DNA of 64,000 nucleotides from Streptomyces uncialis. Its GTDB lineage: Bacteria; Actinomycetota; Actinomycetes; Streptomycetales; Streptomycetaceae. The position numbers and the translations under genes are program-made. Within the stretch, counting starts at the first letter, position 1. Each line of letters opens with the position of its first letter. This document shows positions 61,242-64,000 of this stretch, in pieces. The notes under the pieces were generated by a model. The model did no database searches and had not been told where the DNA came from. It worked only from the letters and a program-made list of their open reading frames with translations. The DNA is taken from positions 6,487,501 to 6,551,500 of the forward strand of contig NZ_CP109583.1 in NCBI RefSeq assembly GCF_036250755.1, written 5' to 3'.

Positions 61242-62018
61242 GTGATCTACGTACGGTTCGAATGGCGGGACAGCGTTCGGTACGGGCGGATGCCGAGTTC
61301 CGGAGGGACTCGTGTCGAGGTGCTGACGGGGGACCCGATACGGGGGAGTGCGGTCCCTGACGGGCGGGCCGTCGGTGTGGAAGAAGTGCGCATGCTGGCA
61401 CCGCTCGTGCCCGGGAAGATCATCGCAGTGGGACGGAATTACGGGGATCACATCGCGGAGACGGGTATGGGCGCCCCGGTGGTGCCCCGGCTGTTCTTCA
61501 AGCCGCCGTCGTCGGTGATCGGACCCGCCGAGTCAATCGTCTGTCCGCGCCAGTCCCACCAGGTCGAGCACGAGGCCGAGCTGGCCGTAGTCATCGGCCG
61601 CACCGCGCGGAACGTAGCCTCTGAGCAGGCCCTGGACCATGTGTTCGGCTACACCTGTGCCAACGACGTCACCGCACGGGACATCCAGAAGGCGGACGGG
61701 CAGCCCTCCTGGGCCAAGGCGTTCGATTCGTTCTGCCCGCTGGGCCCGGTCATCGCCACCGGATTGGACCCCACCGGCCTTGACGTGAGCTGTCATGTCA
61801 ACGGAGCCCTGACTCAGCACGCGAACACGTCGCTGATGCTCACGTCCGTCGCGGATCTGGTCGCGTACATCAGTGCGGCTGTGACCCTCGATCCGGGCGA
61901 CGTGATCCTCACCGGCACCCCCGCGGGGGTCGGGCCGATCACGCCCGGCGATGAGGTGGCGGTCACCGTCGCAGGGGTGGGCACGCTGCGCAACCCGGTC
62001 GTTTCAGGAGCGCAGTAA
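61242..62018 (+). CDS. Fumarylacetoacetate hydrolase family protein
   Basis: The 258-residue protein has an ~50-residue N-terminal domain. The FAH catalytic core follows: IIAVGRNYGDHIAETG, LFFKPPSSVIGP, VEHEAELAVVIGRTAR with the metal-binding glutamates, GYTCANDVTARDIQ, KAFDSFCPLGPVI and GDVILTGTPAGVGP. The family cleaves or decarboxylates diketo acids in aromatic catabolism, and also includes oxaloacetate decarboxylases; no catabolic genes are adjacent. GTG 61242 follows AGGAGGA. The 3' end overlaps the convergent regulator gene by 15 bp. Confidence 0.9.
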   Translation: MIYVRFEWRDSVRYGRMPSSGGTRVEVLTGDPIRGSAVPDGRAVGVEEVRMLAPLVPGKIIAVGRNYGDHIAETGMGAPVVPRLFFKPPSSVIGPAESIVCPRQSHQVEHEAELAVVIGRTARNVASEQALDHVFGYTCANDVTARDIQKADGQPSWAKAFDSFCPLGPVIATGLDPTGLDVSCHVNGALTQHANTSLMLTSVADLVAYISAAVTLDPGDVILTGTPAGVGPITPGDEVAVTVAGVGTLRNPVVSGAQ

Positions 62019-63296
62019 CTCCGCGAACTGCCGTCCGGCAGGCATCTCCGTGTGTCCCGCTGTCATCCTGAAGTCCTGTGAGTACCGCATGACCATTCCG
62101 GTGCGGTGCTCGGCGGGCAGGCGGAGCAGCGCGTCCCCCGCGACTCTGTATGCCTCCTCGGGCTCACCCGACTGAGCGAGGCAGGTTGCCCGGTCGATGC
62201 GGATCAGAGCGGGATCGAGGTACTCGCCCGGCGCGTAGGAGGAGAGGGCCCGACTCTGCGCGGGGAATGCCTCTTCGGGACGTCGCAAGTGTGTCCACGC
62301 GTTGCCCAGATGGAAGAGGAACTGACGTTCGGTATAGCCGAGCGCGACATCCTCACGGTCCTCGGCGGTGAGGTGACCGAACATGTCCTCGGCCTGCCGC
62401 AGCAGCGGCAGCGCCTCACCGACCCGGCCCATCCGGGCGAGGGCGCGAGCCTCCACCACCAAGGCCCGGGTGGAAGCGGGACCGATCACCGTTCCCAGGC
62501 TCCGACGTGCACGAGACGCCTCGGCGTAGGCGGTCGCCGGGGTCCCGTAGTAGAGCGACACGATCGCGGACCGGACTGCCAGCGTTCCCTCCAACTGCTG
62601 GTCCCCGGACTCCGACGCTGCCAGACGCCCGGTGTGGAAGAACCCACGGGCCTCCCGGTGCTCCCCGAGTGCCGAAGCGAAAATACCTGCCAGCGCCGCT
62701 AGTTGCGCGGCCACGCGGCACAGGCGCCGACGCTGCCGTATCGGCTGGCGCTCCTCCAGTAGGCGTCCCACCTCGGCGAAGTCCGCGAGCAGGTCTGCCA
62801 GAAGATCCTGCGGTGGAAGGGCCTGATAGGCGCGTGCGTAGTCCCGGGCGGTCTCCTCCCACCGATCCAGCGTTGCCTCACTGATCGTCGTGCCTTCCAA
62901 CGCGGCATCCATCCGGCGACGTGTGTCCCGCATGAACTCGACCGCGGCGGGGCTGGCCGCCGCGGCTCCGATCAACCCGAGCAAGGACCGCCTGTTCACC
63001 TCGTCCTCCAGCACATGTGTGGTCCCCCGGGCTGCTTGCAGGAGCGGTCCTCCCGCCGCATCGCCCGGCGTGAGCAATTCCTGTGCCGTGCGCCCTGGGA
63101 ACAGTCTCTCCAGCACCTGGCACGCCTCGTCCCGAGGCTGCCCCTTCACCTTCCCCGTACGCCATCGGTCGAACTGGCGCCGTTCCAGTACGAAAGTGAG
63201 CCTCAGGGCGCGGGCAACCGGCTGTGCCTCACGCATGAACCTCGCGTACCCCCAGCCACGCTGATTGAGGAGTTCTCCGAATGTCGTCAAGGCCAT
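62004..63296 (-). CDS. TPR-type transcriptional regulator with a TTA codon
   Basis: The 430-residue protein starts MALTTFGELLNQRGWGYARF, where an XRE-like DNA-binding domain (~1-75) is suggested by LERRQFDRWRTGKVKGQP. A short hydrophobic stretch (SLLGLIGAAAASPAAVEF) follows, then helical repeats to the end (REARGFFHTGRLAASESGD, EALPLLRQAEDMFGHL, PEEAYRVAGDALLRLP). Codon 4 from the end (62018-62016) is TTA, making its translation a bldA target. ATG 63296 or GTG 63314 could be the start. It is divergent from the two small genes at the window edge. Confidence 0.83.
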   Translation of the reverse strand: MALTTFGELLNQRGWGYARFMREAQPVARALRLTFVLERRQFDRWRTGKVKGQPRDEACQVLERLFPGRTAQELLTPGDAAGGPLLQAARGTTHVLEDEVNRRSLLGLIGAAAASPAAVEFMRDTRRRMDAALEGTTISEATLDRWEETARDYARAYQALPPQDLLADLLADFAEVGRLLEERQPIRQRRRLCRVAAQLAALAGIFASALGEHREARGFFHTGRLAASESGDQQLEGTLAVRSAIVSLYYGTPATAYAEASRARRSLGTVIGPASTRALVVEARALARMGRVGEALPLLRQAEDMFGHLTAEDREDVALGYTERQFLFHLGNAWTHLRRPEEAFPAQSRALSSYAPGEYLDPALIRIDRATCLAQSGEPEEAYRVAGDALLRLPAEHRTGMVMRYSQDFRMTAGHTEMPAGRQFAELLRS

Positions 63297-63534
63297 GAGC
63301 CGATGGTGACCCACGACCCGGCTTCCCTACCCATCCATGTCCAAGAAGTCCAAGAGATGACCAAGCCGAGTCGGGGCACGACGGCAGCGGCCATTTCAGG
63401 CGCGTAGCGGTGTCCAAGCCGGTGCAACGACGATGCGGGCACCCGGTGATCGGCCGTGAGGCACGACCACCGATGAGTCCCGGCGACCGCGCGAACGGCC
63501 CGGGGGCTGATGGCCGACCGGCGAAGGAGCCGAT

Positions 63535-63951
63535 GTGGAGCAAGAATCGAGCGTGGGCCCGACGGGGAGCAGAGAAACGGTCACGCCCCTGCTCAGTGAC
63601 CGTTTGACGAGTTGGGTCCATACCCGTGATCCCGGTGAGCGAGCGGCAGTGGCGGCGCTGCTTGAAGAAGGCGACATTCTCGCGCGTGGGGACGTACGGC
63701 ATCTGTTGGTCGTGGAGACTGAGGCCTTCGTGTTCTGCGACTGGCCCCGGTTCGAGGCGCAGTACCGGTGTGCCTTGGTGTTGGACGAGGGGGAAGACGC
63801 GTTCCTGACTCTTGTCCTCGCGACTGCGTTCCCCCGGCTGGTGCCGTTGTGGAAGGTCGAGGTGCTGGGGGACCGGCGGCTCGGGATCGTGCTGCGGGCG
63901 CTCGCGCGTCTGGCGGGCAGCGGGACGATCGCCGTGGGGAGCCGGTCATGA
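63535..63951 (+). CDS. Hypothetical protein divergent from TPR regulator
   Basis: The 138-residue soluble protein has no recognised family. The middle contains LLVVETEAFVFCDWPRFEAQYRC and the C-terminal part FPRLVPLWKVEVLGDRRLGIVLRALARL, suggesting an alpha/beta fold. GTG 63535 follows AAGGAG-type sequence (CGAAGGAGCC). Its stop overlaps the next ATG by 4 bp, so the two are co-translated. It lies 238 bp from the divergent regulator gene and could be a regulatory target. Confidence 0.68.
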   Translation: MEQESSVGPTGSRETVTPLLSDRLTSWVHTRDPGERAAVAALLEEGDILARGDVRHLLVVETEAFVFCDWPRFEAQYRCALVLDEGEDAFLTLVLATAFPRLVPLWKVEVLGDRRLGIVLRALARLAGSGTIAVGSRS

Positions 63952-64000
63952 CGACGGTGATGATCTGCTCCCGCTGCGATCGGGCCATTGCCCCCGGTGA
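63948..64000 (+). CDS. Start of a small zinc-ribbon-like protein (partial)
   Basis: An ATG at 63948 overlaps the preceding stop (ATGA). The visible 17 residues, MTTVMICSRCDRAIAPG, contain a CxxC pair typical of a zinc ribbon. The gene runs off the right edge of the window, so length and family are unknown. Confidence 0.55.
   Translation, partial: MTTVMICSRCDRAIAPG

Overview
The window is high-GC actinobacterial chromosome and almost certainly Streptomyces. Support comes from extreme third-position GC, many GTG/TTG starts, 4-bp GTGA/ATGA overlaps, DUF397 and DUF5753-type regulator cassettes, and a HrdA-like sigma factor. The core gene set recO-uppS-zur-znuBCA-glyS ... dusB ... ppdK ... dgt-dnaG-hrdA resembles, from memory, a conserved core segment of the S. 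coelicolor chromosome. No rRNA, tRNA, insertion sequence, prophage or CRISPR array was recognised.

Left part (1-13 kb). An ECF41-type sigma factor gene stands next to a small membrane protein gene. A Nudix hydrolase and a VOC protein follow, then a three-gene cassette (75-aa protein, DUF6879-like protein, DUF5753-type regulator) and an ArsR-type regulator. recO and uppS come next. The zinc uptake block follows: zur, znuB, znuC and znuA, with two Zur-box-like palindromes at the znuA start.

Middle (13-34 kb). glyS is followed by a DHA2 efflux pump behind a MerR/SoxR-type promoter, a RidA protein, a CPBP protease, an amidase and a GNAT. A minus-strand run links a DUF5753-type regulator, DUF397, a protein with an internally duplicated domain, a ParE/RelE-like protein and the GNAT. 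Divergent from it are three overlapping small genes. Then come a serine hydrolase, a second DHA2 pump, dusB, two overlapping glycoside hydrolase genes divergent from a ROK regulator, and a SUKH-like gene. A candidate structured RNA with an intrinsic terminator lies between the SUKH-like gene and ppdK.

Right part (34-64 kb). ppdK is followed by a second ArsR-type regulator, an SDR, a membrane protein, a class F-like sortase with an exported partner, and an FMN reductase gene behind a SoxR-like box. After these come a GGCT-like protein, a SanA/DUF218 protein, dgt, a ferredoxin-reductase-like flavoprotein, dnaG, hrdA, a secreted protein, a LAL regulator with a TTA codon, a protein of unknown function and a phytase-like secreted esterase. 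The right end is accessory: an XRE/TPR regulator, a frameshifted HAD gene, an FAH-family enzyme, a second regulator ending with a TTA codon, and two small overlapping genes, the last cut by the window edge.

Three intergenic regions (about 31.8-32.4, 39.9-40.2 and 42.7-43.3 kb) hold a mosaic of shared repeat blocks built around a 20-bp core. Several other spacers contain GC-rich minisatellites. All calls are from reading the sequence; no database search was run.
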